From contig NZ_CAKKLV010000004.1 of NCBI RefSeq assembly GCF_918698115.1, positions 124,001-188,000 on the forward strand: a stretch of 64,000 bases of DNA. Direction: 5' to 3'. Position numbers and translations under genes: made by a program. Under the pieces are notes generated by a model that had not been told where the DNA came from, did not search any database, and worked only from the letters and a program-made list of their open reading frames with translations. This document shows, piece by piece, positions 8,856 to 16,822 of this stretch (within the stretch, counting starts at the first letter, position 1; each line of letters starts with the position of its first letter). This DNA comes from Peribacillus sp. Bi96. Lineage in GTDB: Bacteria; Bacillota; Bacilli; Bacillales; DSM-1321.

Positions 8856-9731
8856 ATGTCTGAAGAAAGAGAGTACGCAAAAGAGGTAAGTGATTGGATT
8901 GACGAGATCATGGAATATCTTGAGAAGATCGATATCACAGATTCGAATTTGTTGTCAAATATTGAACGGCTTTCCCAGTGGACCAAAGATTTGGATACGG
9001 AAGAAATAGATTATGAAGACATGGTCCTCATTGAAGAAGAGATGACTCGGGTCTACGGGGAAATTGAAGAAATCGCTAGAGATTATGGTATACAGGAAAG
9101 GCAATCAGTACCAATTGGGAAGCATACGCTACCGCCGTTACCGTATGCTTATGAAGCGTTGGAACCGACGATTTCAAGGGAAATCATGTACTTGCACCAT
9201 GATAAGCATCATCAAGCCTATGTCGATGGTCTGAATAAAGCGGAAATGATGATGAAAAAAGCGAGGGAAACGAATGATTATTCCTTGTTGAAACATTGGG
9301 AAAAGGAAGCCGCCTTTCATGGTTCGGGTCATTATCTTCATACATTATTTTGGGAAGTGATGATTCCAGGAGGAGGCGGGCAGCCAAAGGGAGACTTACT
9401 TAGACAGATAGAACAGGACTTTGGAAGCTTTGCAGCCTTTAAAACTCAGTTTAGTGAAGCGGCCAAACAGGTTGAAGGTGTTGGCTGGGCGATTTTAGTC
9501 TGGGTTCCACGTACCCGGCGTCTTGAAATACTTCAATCGGAACTGCATATGGTATTAACCCAGTGGGATACGATTCCAGTCCTTGTTCTGGATGTGTGGG
9601 AACATGCTTATTACCTGCAATATAAAAACAATCGGGCAGCTTATGTGGATAAATGGTGGGACGTGGTAAACTGGCCGCAAACAGCTGTAAGGTTCACCGA
9701 AGCGAAGAAGCTTATTTGGAAAAAACAATAA
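8856..9731 (+). CDS. sodF: Fe/Mn superoxide dismutase with acidic N-terminal extension
   Basis: Converts superoxide to oxygen and peroxide. Residues ~90-291 are a complete Fe/Mn SOD: LPPLPYAYEALEP, then the metal ligands H114 (MYLHHDKHH), H162 (HYLHTLFW), D246 and H250 (DVWEHAYYLQY). Q236 in LTQWDT is at the position of the second-shell glutamine typical of Mn enzymes. Residues 1-85 are an extra helical, strongly acidic segment absent from SodA but present in the longer SodF type of B. subtilis (~280 residues). ATG 8856 follows AGGAGG. It stands alone between two terminators, just ahead of the peroxide-stress genes. Confidence 0.88.
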   Translation: MSEEREYAKEVSDWIDEIMEYLEKIDITDSNLLSNIERLSQWTKDLDTEEIDYEDMVLIEEEMTRVYGEIEEIARDYGIQERQSVPIGKHTLPPLPYAYEALEPTISREIMYLHHDKHHQAYVDGLNKAEMMMKKARETNDYSLLKHWEKEAAFHGSGHYLHTLFWEVMIPGGGGQPKGDLLRQIEQDFGSFAAFKTQFSEAAKQVEGVGWAILVWVPRTRRLEILQSELHMVLTQWDTIPVLVLDVWEHAYYLQYKNNRAAYVDKWWDVVNWPQTAVRFTEAKKLIWKKQ

Positions 9732-9771
9732 CGGATAAAATAAAAGAATGACATTGGATAACCAATTCAAA

Positions 9772-9800
9772 GAGCCGGGCCGTGATGGTTCGGTTTTTTT
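9772..9800 (+). terminator. Terminator after the superoxide dismutase gene
   Basis: GAGCCGGGCC pairs with GGTTCGGTTT, using G-U pairs, and eight T residues follow. The 310 bases after it are AT-rich and hold no ORF or structure I can name. Confidence 0.75.
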
Positions 9801-10110
9801 TGCTGAAATCATGTCGGAAGAATCGTTTAGGGAAAAAATGGCAATGATATAAAGGAATGGCCTTTCAATAAAAAAATTGGATGAAAAAAAGCTATTGATT
9901 CTCATTTAAAGTTGATTATTTGATTGAAAAGGGGGCGATAAAACCATTTGAAATAATGAGCTTGATTCTTATTTTTTACTCTTGAAATAACATTGGAAAG
10001 GTTTGAAATATGCTATTTTGTAGTGCCATGCCTTTTTAAAATTAATTAATTTATATCAATATAAAAACTGTGACTAATTTGTGAACTTAAAAATTATTAA
10101 GGTATATTTA

Positions 10111-10141
10111 TTGACTAGTTTCTATTTAATAATTATTATAA
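10111..10141 (+). promoter_or_regulatory. ahpC promoter with PerR box
   Basis: TTGACT (10111) and TATTAT (10134) are separated by 17 bases, a strong sigma-A promoter. Overlapping the -10 is TAATAATTATTATAA (10127-10141). It differs from the PerR consensus TTATAATnATTATAA at one position. Repression by the peroxide sensor PerR is therefore expected, as for B. subtilis ahpCF. Confidence 0.8.
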
Positions 10142-10180
10142 ATAGTAGCGTATTAAAAAAAGCTATTGGAGGAATTTATT

Positions 10181-10744
10181 ATGTCATTGATCAATAAACA
10201 AGTTGAAGATTTTAAAGTACAAGCTTACCATGCAGGAGAATTCAAAGAAGTTACACTTGAAGATGTTAAAGGAAAATGGGCAGTATTCTTTTTCTACCCA
10301 GCTGACTTCTCATTCGTATGTCCAACTGAATTAGCTGACCTTCAAGATAACTATGAAACATTCAAAGAAATTGGTTGTGAAGTTTACTCAGTATCAACAG
10401 ATACTCATTTCAGCCATAAAGGATGGGCAGATGCTACTGATACAATCGGTAAAATTCAATATCCTATGTTAGCAGACCCAGCAAACGTCTTATCCCGTCA
10501 ATTCGGTGTTTTGATTGAAGAAGATGGATTAGCTCTACGTGGAACTTTCATCGTAAATCCAGAGGGACAAATTAAAGCATACGAAGTGAATGACTTAGGA
10601 ATTGGCCGTAATGCTGAAGAACTTGTGAGAAAAGTTCAAGCTGCACAATTCGTAGCAGAACACGGAGATAAAGTTTGCCCAGCTAAATGGACTCCAGGTG
10701 AAGCAACGCTAGAACCAAGCCTAGACCTTGTAGGTAAACTTTAA
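10181..10744 (+). CDS. ahpC: Alkyl hydroperoxide reductase subunit C (peroxiredoxin)
   Basis: Typical 2-Cys peroxiredoxin that reduces organic peroxides and H2O2. ATG 10181 follows GGAGG; a TTG five codons upstream lies in that box and was rejected. The product is 187 residues. The peroxidatic cysteine is C47 in FSFVCPTEL and the resolving cysteine is in DKVCPAKW (~166). It is AT-rich and codon-optimised like a highly expressed gene. A terminator stands between it and the reductase gene, so downstream expression should depend on read-through. Confidence 0.97.
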   Translation: MSLINKQVEDFKVQAYHAGEFKEVTLEDVKGKWAVFFFYPADFSFVCPTELADLQDNYETFKEIGCEVYSVSTDTHFSHKGWADATDTIGKIQYPMLADPANVLSRQFGVLIEEDGLALRGTFIVNPEGQIKAYEVNDLGIGRNAEELVRKVQAAQFVAEHGDKVCPAKWTPGEATLEPSLDLVGKL

Positions 10745-10831
10745 TTCTTAATGGGAAAATCCATTACTCCGGTTAATGGACCCATGATTATGATAATGGG
10801 GACAATTCGTTTCTGACAAGTATCTAATGAC

Positions 10832-10866
10832 AAAAGGCACTTACCTAAAATAAGTGCCTTTTGTTT
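10832..10866 (+). terminator. Terminator between ahpC and its reductase gene
   Basis: AAAAGGCACTTA pairs with TAAGTGCCTTTT around CCTAAAA, followed by GTTTTTC. It would make ahpC mRNA more abundant than the bicistronic message. Confidence 0.85.
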
Positions 10867-10916
10867 TTCAAAATAATCAGTTTAGCACGTATTATTTTTC
10901 AGCTAGGAGAACAAAT

Positions 10917-12563
10917 ATGAAAAAAATATATGATCTATTAATTATTGGCGGCGGCCCTGCAGGCCTCTCAGCGGGCGTTTATGCAGGAAGAGCCAAATTA
11001 AAGACTATAATTCTTGAAAAAGGCACTGGGGGCGGACAAGCCGCAACTACATCTGAAATAGCCAATTATCCTGGAATCCGCCATATTTCAGGCCCGAGAT
11101 TAGTTGAAGAAATGAAGCTTCAAAATGAAGATTTTGGAGTAGAATTCGCCAAAGCGGATGTAACGGGCGTTGATTTCTCTGGTGAGGTAAAAGTCGTTAA
11201 AACTCTTGGTGGAGACTATCATGCACGGGCCGTCATCATTGCAACAGGTGCTACTCCGAGAACTCTAGGATTTCCAGGTGAAGAGGAATTTACCGGGCGT
11301 GGTGTAGCATATTGCTCAACCTGTGATGGTGAATTCTTTGAAGGGTTGGAAGTTTTCGTTATCGGGGCAGGATATGCAGCGGCTGAAGAAGCTATCTTCC
11401 TGACTCGCTTTGCCACAAAAGTTACCATCATTGCACGGGAATCAAGCTTCTCATGTGCCCCTTCCATTGTTGATAAAGTAATGGCAAATGATAAGATTGA
11501 AGTGAAATTTAATACGGAGATCCTTGGGGTGCATGGAGATGGGATGATCCAAAGTGCCCGTTTCATCAACAACGAGACTAAAGAAGAATTTGAATATAAG
11601 GCGAAGGAAGAAGACAATACGTTTGGCGTATTCGTATTCATTGGTTATGAGCCGAAAACAGAGATTTTCAATGGCCATATCGAAATGGACCATGCTGGTT
11701 ACATTCTCACGGATGATGATATGAAAACGAATGTGAAGGGTGTATATGCAGCGGGAGACTTAAGGCCAAAATCCTTGCGCCAGATTATCACAGCTGTATC
11801 TGACGGAGCGATTGCTGCAACGGATGCAGGTAAATATATTGAAGAAGAAAAAGATCGCTTAGGCATTAAAGATGAGCCTGAGGTTGAAAAGCCAGCGAAG
11901 AAAGAACAGGCCGCAGTCCCAGCAGGAAAGAGCGCTTTATTAAGTGATGCGTTACGTGGCCAATTAAAGGGAATCTTCGGCAAGATGGAGAAAGAAGTAA
12001 CATTGGTTTCCATCGTCGATGAAAGTTTGCCAAAATCAGTCGAATTGCGCGACTTCTTGTTGGATGTTGCGGAATTAGGCGACAAGCTTCATATTGAGTT
12101 ATACAACAAAGGGGAAAATGAGGAAATTGAAGAAAAGATCAATGCAGATAAGTTCCCTGTCGTTTCCTTATTAAATTCGAATGGTGAATACAGTGGGGTC
12201 AAATACCACGGTGTACCAGGAGGACATGAGTTGAATTCCTTCATTTTGGCTATCTACAACCTGGCTGGACCTGGTCAAGCTTTGGATTCAGCCGTCTTGA
12301 GTTCAATTAAAGGAATCAGTAAAAAAGCGAACATCAAAGTGATGGTTTCATTGTCATGTCACTACTGTCCAGACGTTGTAGTGGGCGCACAACGCATTGC
12401 TATTGAAAACCCTAACGTTGAAGCTGAAATGGTCGATATAAGCAATTTCCAGGAAATTAAAAAGAAATATAAAGTCATGAGCGTGCCGGCTATGATCATC
12501 AATGATGAAGAAGTGGTATTCGGAGCTAAGAAAATTGATGAAATCGCAGCATTGTTAGTATGA
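10917..12563 (+). CDS. AhpF-type peroxiredoxin reductase with reversed domain order
   Basis: NAD(P)H-dependent flavoprotein expected to recycle AhpC. ATG 10917 follows AGGAGA. Residues 1-310 are a thioredoxin-reductase module: FAD loop IIGGGPAGLS (9-18), redox C133-S-T-C136 and the FAD-binding GVYAAGDLR. A Lys/Glu/Ala linker (~325-345) leads to two thioredoxin folds ending with C481-H-Y-C484 and a cis-Pro loop (MSVPAMII). Classical AhpF has its thioredoxin folds at the N-terminus with C-H-N-C, so this 548-residue protein has the same parts in the opposite order. It fits the known AhpF-homolog family described beside ahpC in genomes lacking true AhpF (TIGR03143, from memory). Confidence 0.88.
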   Translation: MKKIYDLLIIGGGPAGLSAGVYAGRAKLKTIILEKGTGGGQAATTSEIANYPGIRHISGPRLVEEMKLQNEDFGVEFAKADVTGVDFSGEVKVVKTLGGDYHARAVIIATGATPRTLGFPGEEEFTGRGVAYCSTCDGEFFEGLEVFVIGAGYAAAEEAIFLTRFATKVTIIARESSFSCAPSIVDKVMANDKIEVKFNTEILGVHGDGMIQSARFINNETKEEFEYKAKEEDNTFGVFVFIGYEPKTEIFNGHIEMDHAGYILTDDDMKTNVKGVYAAGDLRPKSLRQIITAVSDGAIAATDAGKYIEEEKDRLGIKDEPEVEKPAKKEQAAVPAGKSALLSDALRGQLKGIFGKMEKEVTLVSIVDESLPKSVELRDFLLDVAELGDKLHIELYNKGENEEIEEKINADKFPVVSLLNSNGEYSGVKYHGVPGGHELNSFILAIYNLAGPGQALDSAVLSSIKGISKKANIKVMVSLSCHYCPDVVVGAQRIAIENPNVEAEMVDISNFQEIKKKYKVMSVPAMIINDEEVVFGAKKIDEIAALLV

Positions 12564-12572
12564 TAGAACACT

Positions 12573-12608
12573 AAATCGATAGGGGACTGTCCCCCTATCG
12601 ATTTTTTT
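12573..12608 (+). terminator. Terminator after the AhpF-type gene
   Basis: AAATCGATAGGGG pairs with CCCCTATCGATTT around ACTGTC, with a run of seven T residues. Confidence 0.9.
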
Positions 12609-12663
12609 ATTGGAAATGACCATTGAAAATCAGAGGATATCATGGGGTTTACATTCTTTTTAT

Positions 12664-12691
12664 TCATAACCCTTGTCCCTTTGCATAAACT
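12664..12691 (+). promoter_or_regulatory. Candidate sigma-E promoter of dacB–spmAB
   Basis: TCATAAC and CATAAACT are separated by 13 bases. They resemble the mother-cell sigma-E pattern (KMATATT, ~14 bases, CATACAAT). It lies 36 bases ahead of dacB, an operon known to be sigma-E dependent in B. subtilis. Confidence 0.5.
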
Positions 12692-12726
12692 TGTACAAAA
12701 ACAAGTAAAGAGACGAGGGGGCACTC

Positions 12727-13887
12727 ATGCGTTTTCGATATAAAGGGTTATCAAGTCTGTGTATTGTCATTCTCCTGCTGTCTTTTATGGCACCTGTACA
12801 AAGCGCCAACGCAAATGTAGCCGTCAGTGCCCACAGCGCGATTTTGATGGATGAGGATAGCGGAAGGGTCATTTATGAAGTGAAAGCTCATGAAAAAAAT
12901 CGCATAGCAAGTATTACGAAAATAATGACGGCTATCTTGGCTATTGAATCGGGACAAATGGATGAAACAGTAAAGATAAGCAATAATGCCTTCGGGACGG
13001 AGGGTTCTTCCCTTTATTTAAAAGAAGGAGAAAAGATTAAGCTTGAAGATTTGGTTTATGGCTTGATGCTGCGTTCAGGTAATGATGCAGCAGTGGCAAT
13101 CAGCGAAAAGGTGGGTGGAAGCCTGGATGGATTCGTCTGGATGATGAATCAAAAGGCAGAAGAAATCGGTATGAAGAATACCCATTTTTCGAATCCACAT
13201 GGTCTGGATAATACGGAAAACCATTATTCAACCGCATATGATATGGCTATACTGACTCGTTATGCCATGCAAAATGAAACATATGTAAAGATTGCCGGCA
13301 CCAAGGAGCACAGAGCCCGTAATTCAACAGAACAATGGGACTATGTCTGGAAGAACAAAAATCGCCTTCTTACACAATTATATGAGTATTGCACAGGTGG
13401 GAAAACAGGGTATACCAAACTAGCAAAGCGCACCTTGGTCACGACGGCAACAAAAAATGGGCATGGCCTAATCGCAGTGACATTGAATGGCCCTGATGAT
13501 TGGAATGATCATATTCAAATGTACGAATCCGCTTTTAAGGATTATAAACCAACGGAAATTTTACCTGAAGGCATGGTAAAAAATATGCAAAACAAAACGT
13601 ATAAAGGGCATGTTTATATTAAAAATGATTTTTCGTATCCACTCACGAAAGATGAAAGAAAATTGGTCAATGTGAAAATGAAATTGTTGAAACCGCAGAA
13701 AGCTTGGAAAGATAAAAGGAAAATACCGGATGTTGTCGGGAGAGCTTCCATCTACCTCGATGGAAAGAAAATAGGTACACGCTCGATTTTTTATGGGGAA
13801 TCAAAAGAAAGCTTCAAACAACAATCATTCCAATCATCATGGGCTGAGATGTTCGAAGCAGTATTGGGAATCGAACGCAATGGTTAA
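12727..13887 (+). CDS. dacB: Sporulation D-alanyl-D-alanine carboxypeptidase
   Basis: Penicillin-binding protein 5* that trims stem peptides and so limits cross-linking of the spore cortex. A signal peptide (residues ~1-27, cleaved near QSANA) exports it. The serine-peptidase motifs are S62-I-T-K65, S117-G-N and KTG in GGKTGYT (~225). The C-terminal PBP5 beta domain and an amphipathic tail (SWAEMFEAVLGIE) suggest membrane attachment. Length 386 is standard. ATG 12727 follows GAGGGGG. The stop overlaps spmA by 8 bases, matching the dacB–spmA–spmB operon. Confidence 0.95.
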   Translation: MRFRYKGLSSLCIVILLLSFMAPVQSANANVAVSAHSAILMDEDSGRVIYEVKAHEKNRIASITKIMTAILAIESGQMDETVKISNNAFGTEGSSLYLKEGEKIKLEDLVYGLMLRSGNDAAVAISEKVGGSLDGFVWMMNQKAEEIGMKNTHFSNPHGLDNTENHYSTAYDMAILTRYAMQNETYVKIAGTKEHRARNSTEQWDYVWKNKNRLLTQLYEYCTGGKTGYTKLAKRTLVTTATKNGHGLIAVTLNGPDDWNDHIQMYESAFKDYKPTEILPEGMVKNMQNKTYKGHVYIKNDFSYPLTKDERKLVNVKMKLLKPQKAWKDKRKIPDVVGRASIYLDGKKIGTRSIFYGESKESFKQQSFQSSWAEMFEAVLGIERNG

Positions 13888-14473
13888 TTACATTTGGGTT
13901 GGAATGACTGTGATCGGTATTGTATTTGGCATGATTAATGGGACGATGGATCAGGTGAATGAGGCTCTTTTTGTCAGCGCAAAGGAAGCGGTCACCCTTT
14001 GTCTGGGTCTTATGAGCATTCTTGTTTTTTGGTTGGGTTTGATGAAAATAGCGGAGGAATCGGGACTGCTTGATAAACTATCCATCTTGTTCAAGCCATT
14101 CATGAGATGGCTGTTCCCTGAAGTTCCTCCTAATCATCCCGCTATGGGGTATATACTATCGAATATGATGGCAAACACATTCGGTCTGGGTAATGCGGCT
14201 ACGCCACTTGGTATAAAAGCAATGGAGCAGCTAAAGAAACTAAATGGCGGTAAAGCAACGGTCAGTCGATCTATGGTCACTTTTTTAGCGATCAATACCT
14301 CGAGCGTAACGTTGATTCCGACGACAGTCATTGCAATCCGCATGAATTACGATGCCCACTCCCCGACGGACATCGTTTTTCCGACTATAATAGCTACGGC
14401 CATTTCTGCCGTTGGAGGAGTCGCGATAGATCGATATTTTTATTACAGGAGAAAGAGGAGCGGGAGGGAATAG
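13880..14473 (+). CDS. spmA: Spore maturation protein A
   Basis: Membrane protein needed for full dehydration of the spore core. The start is ATG 13880 (MVNYIWVGMTVIG), inside the dacB stop region; the longer frame upstream is only dacB in another register. The 197-residue product has about five hydrophobic segments and nucleoside-recognition (Gate) type motifs such as NTFGLGNAATPLGIKAM and TFLAINTSSVTLIPTT. It pairs with SpmB, encoded one base downstream. Its substrate, if any, is unknown. Confidence 0.93.
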   Translation: MVNYIWVGMTVIGIVFGMINGTMDQVNEALFVSAKEAVTLCLGLMSILVFWLGLMKIAEESGLLDKLSILFKPFMRWLFPEVPPNHPAMGYILSNMMANTFGLGNAATPLGIKAMEQLKKLNGGKATVSRSMVTFLAINTSSVTLIPTTVIAIRMNYDAHSPTDIVFPTIIATAISAVGGVAIDRYFYYRRKRSGRE

Positions 14474-14474
14474 G

Positions 14475-15014
14475 ATGTTGCACTGGATGACCACTATCTC
14501 GATTTGGATGATACCGATTTTGATTCTCTCTATATTACTGTACGGTACATTGAAAAGAGTCCCCACCTATGAAACTTTCGTCGAGGGGGGGAAAGAAGGG
14601 ATTAACATGTCCTTTTCCCTTATCCCTTTCCTGGTAGGGATGCTTGTTGCCATTTCAGTATTTAGGGCATCAGGGGCATTGGATTTCATTGTACAATCAC
14701 TAGACCCATTGCTTTCCCTGCTTCATTTTCCGTCAGAGGTTTTACCGCTTGCGATTATTAGACCAATATCAGGCACGGCCGCTTTAGGAATGACCAGTGA
14801 TCTGATATCGGTTTATGGTCCGGACTCCTTTGTTGGGCGCCTAGCTGCCACGATTCAGGGGAGTACAGACACCACCTTCTATGTATTGACCGTTTATTTT
14901 GGAGCAGTCGGAATCAAAAAAATGGGAGATGCCCTTAAGGTCGGCCTTTTGGCAGATTTGGTCGGGATCATAGCAGCTGTTATCGTCGTCACACTGGTTT
15001 TCGGAATGAATTAA
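14475..15014 (+). CDS. spmB: Spore maturation protein B
   Basis: Partner of SpmA in spore core dehydration. The 179-residue multi-span membrane protein shows Gate-domain features: FVEGGKEGINMSFSLIPFL, then LPLAIIRPISGTAALG and ATIQGSTDTTFYVLTVYFG. ATG 14475 follows GGAGGGA and starts one base after the spmA stop. The operon ends here at a strong terminator. Confidence 0.93.
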   Translation: MLHWMTTISIWMIPILILSILLYGTLKRVPTYETFVEGGKEGINMSFSLIPFLVGMLVAISVFRASGALDFIVQSLDPLLSLLHFPSEVLPLAIIRPISGTAALGMTSDLISVYGPDSFVGRLAATIQGSTDTTFYVLTVYFGAVGIKKMGDALKVGLLADLVGIIAAVIVVTLVFGMN

Positions 15015-15019
15015 GAGAG

Positions 15020-15046
15020 GAAACGGGCAATCCCGTTTCTTTTTTT
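15020..15046 (+). terminator. Terminator after spmB
   Basis: GAAACGGG pairs with CCCGTTTC around CAAT, followed by seven T residues. Confidence 0.88.
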
Positions 15047-15238
15047 GTCTTTTTTCTTGAACTATTACTATGCTGGGCAATCATTTTTTATGGGATCAAA
15101 CTTACATATAAAAGAAACATTTTTTTGAATGGAAAAAAAAGCTATGTTACACTCATTATGGAAACCAAACCATTTAACCATCTCATATTTGGTGTAATAA
15201 TAAAAGAAAAGCTCTTAATCGCGAAAAACCTTTTGTTT

Positions 15239-15268
15239 TTGTCACTCTATATGTAATAATTGTATGAT
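15239..15268 (+). promoter_or_regulatory. Possible sigma-A promoter of rluB
   Basis: TTGTCA and TATGAT are 18 bases apart, 54 bases ahead of rluB. The rest of the 275-base gap is AT-rich without visible structure. Confidence 0.4.
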
Positions 15269-15321
15269 TGTGTATGTATAGACACTAACAAACGAATGAT
15301 TATACTATGGGGTGAAGATAG

Positions 15322-16062
15322 ATGGAACGATTACAAAAGGTGATAGCGCATGCTGGACTGGCTTCCCGTCGGAAAGCAGAAGAGTTGATTTTAGAAGGTA
15401 AGGTAAAAGTGAACGGTAAAGTAGTGAAGGAATTAGGTGTGAAGGTGGGTCCTAATGATAAGGTTCAAGTTAATGAAGTCCCGCTTGAAAAAGAAGCTCC
15501 TGTTTATTTCTTATTCTATAAACCGCGCGGTGTCATTTCGGCAGTTTCGGATGATAAGAATAGAAAAGTGGTAACGGATTATTTCCCTTACATCAATGAA
15601 CGGATTTATCCAGTTGGCCGCTTGGATTATGATACTTCCGGTTTGCTGATCTTAACCAATGATGGAGAATTCGCCAATACGTTAATGCATCCGAAGCATG
15701 AAGTAGATAAAGTGTATGTGGCAAAAGTGAAAGGGATGCCTTTGCGTGAAAGCTTGAAAAAGTTGGATAAAGGTATCAAGTTGGAGGATGGCAAGACTGC
15801 TCCAGCCAGGACTAGAGTATTGTCTACCGACAAAAATAAGGAAACGGCCATTGTTGAAATCACGATACATGAAGGTAGAAACAGACAAGTCCGCCGGATG
15901 TTTGAAGCGATTGGTCATCCTGTCATTAAATTGAAGAGGGAACAATATGGATTTTTGACCTTGGACGGTTTAACTGCAGGAGATTCCCGGGAATTGACTC
16001 CGCATGAAGTTAAATTAATGCGAACTTTAGCATCGACCGATCCTAAACAACGGAGAATGTAA
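15322..16062 (+). CDS. rluB: 23S rRNA pseudouridine synthase (RluB type)
   Basis: Isomerises a uridine in helix 90 of 23S rRNA (position 2605 in E. coli numbering). Residues 1-48 are an S4 RNA-binding domain (ERLQKVIAHAGLASRRKAE). The RsuA/RluB/E/F-type catalytic domain follows, with the catalytic aspartate D102 in GRLDYDTSGLLILTNDG and the ENKYEV-like lead-in HPKHEVDKVYVAKV. EGRNRQVRRMFEAIGHPV is the family signature. Length is 246. ATG 15322 follows GGGGTG. Its place ahead of resA is the same as in B. subtilis. Confidence 0.95.
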   Translation: MERLQKVIAHAGLASRRKAEELILEGKVKVNGKVVKELGVKVGPNDKVQVNEVPLEKEAPVYFLFYKPRGVISAVSDDKNRKVVTDYFPYINERIYPVGRLDYDTSGLLILTNDGEFANTLMHPKHEVDKVYVAKVKGMPLRESLKKLDKGIKLEDGKTAPARTRVLSTDKNKETAIVEITIHEGRNRQVRRMFEAIGHPVIKLKREQYGFLTLDGLTAGDSRELTPHEVKLMRTLASTDPKQRRM

Positions 16063-16094
16063 GAAAGAATTTTTCCTGTATTAATAGGTTGAAA

Positions 16095-16136
16095 CCACTA
16101 CCCCATTCTTCCCATGGTGGAAGAATAGGTGGTGGA
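16095..16136 (+). other. Long imperfect hairpin between rluB and resA
   Basis: CCACTACCCCATTCTTCC pairs with GGAAGAATAGGTGGTGG around CATGGT, giving about 16 pairs. No T-run follows, so it is not a standard terminator. It lies 33 bases after the rluB stop and about 95 bases before the resA promoter. Confidence 0.6.
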
Positions 16137-16181
16137 AAACAGTCTGTAAATACAAATTCTTTCATGAAGCAGGAATGAAAG

Positions 16182-16235
16182 TCACAAAACCTTCGGAAAT
16201 GTAATTAAAAGGGACCTGGTGGTAGATGGTATAAT
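16182..16235 (+). promoter_or_regulatory. resA promoter region, activator-type
   Basis: A perfect TATAAT (16230-16235) lacks a recognisable -35, as expected for an activator-dependent promoter. At 16182-16189 TCACAAAA is the complement of TTTTGTGA, resembling the ResD-box core (TTTGTGA), about 45 bases upstream of the -10. In B. subtilis the resA promoter needs ResD and PhoP; that it does here is inference. Confidence 0.4.
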
Positions 16236-16273
16236 GGTATGGTTAAATTTGGTGTGGACTTAGGAGGATTTCT

Positions 16274-16804
16274 ATGAATAAAAAGAAGCGACGCCTAATA
16301 AGCAGGACCATCATTCTTTTGCTTTTAGGTGCAGCTTTAGTGTTTGCCCTTTATACGAACTTCACTAAAGATAAGAATGAAAGTTTGAGAAAAGGATCCG
16401 ATGCACCCAATTTCGTTTTGACGGATATGGAAGGTAAAGCGCATAAACTGTCCGATTACAAAGGGAAAGGCGTCTTCCTGAACTTTTGGGGTACATATTG
16501 TAAGCCGTGTGAATATGAAATGCCTTATATGCAAAATCAGTATAAAAACTTTAAAGACCAGGGCGTGGAAATATTAGCCGTTAATGTCGGGGAATCTAAC
16601 TATGCTGTCAATAATTTCATTACAAAGCATGATCTTACCTTTCCTGTCATGATCGACAAAGGCAGGGAAGTGGAAAATGCCTATCGAGTGGATATTTTGC
16701 CAGTCACCTTTTTGGTTGATAAAGAAGGTAAAGTGATAGATATCATCACCGGAGCTTTGACAGAAGAGAGCATCCAAAAGCATATGGAGAGAATTAAACC
16801 ATAA
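16274..16804 (+). CDS. resA: Thiol-disulfide oxidoreductase ResA
   Basis: Membrane-anchored thioredoxin-like protein that reduces the haem-binding cysteines of apocytochrome c on the outer face of the membrane. Residues 10-28 form the N-terminal anchor. The active site is C76-K-P-C79 in WGTYCKPCEYEM, and the cis-proline is in DILPVTFLVDKEG. The extra glutamate-containing loop of ResA is present (CEYEMP). Length 176 is normal. ATG 16274 follows AGGAGG. It heads resABC, the system II cytochrome c maturation genes, with resDE next. Confidence 0.96.
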   Translation: MNKKKRRLISRTIILLLLGAALVFALYTNFTKDKNESLRKGSDAPNFVLTDMEGKAHKLSDYKGKGVFLNFWGTYCKPCEYEMPYMQNQYKNFKDQGVEILAVNVGESNYAVNNFITKHDLTFPVMIDKGREVENAYRVDILPVTFLVDKEGKVIDIITGALTEESIQKHMERIKP

Positions 16805-16822
16805 TATTGGGGAGTTTTTGAC

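Noticed and set aside
9555..9905. Minus-strand frame overlapping the end of the superoxide dismutase gene and the following gap
   Set aside because: Half of it is antisense to a certain gene, and it runs through the terminator; no start signal.
11219..11641. Antisense frame of 140 codons inside the AhpF-type gene
   Set aside because: Serine/threonine-rich composition typical of a reverse-strand shadow; the plus-strand gene is certain.
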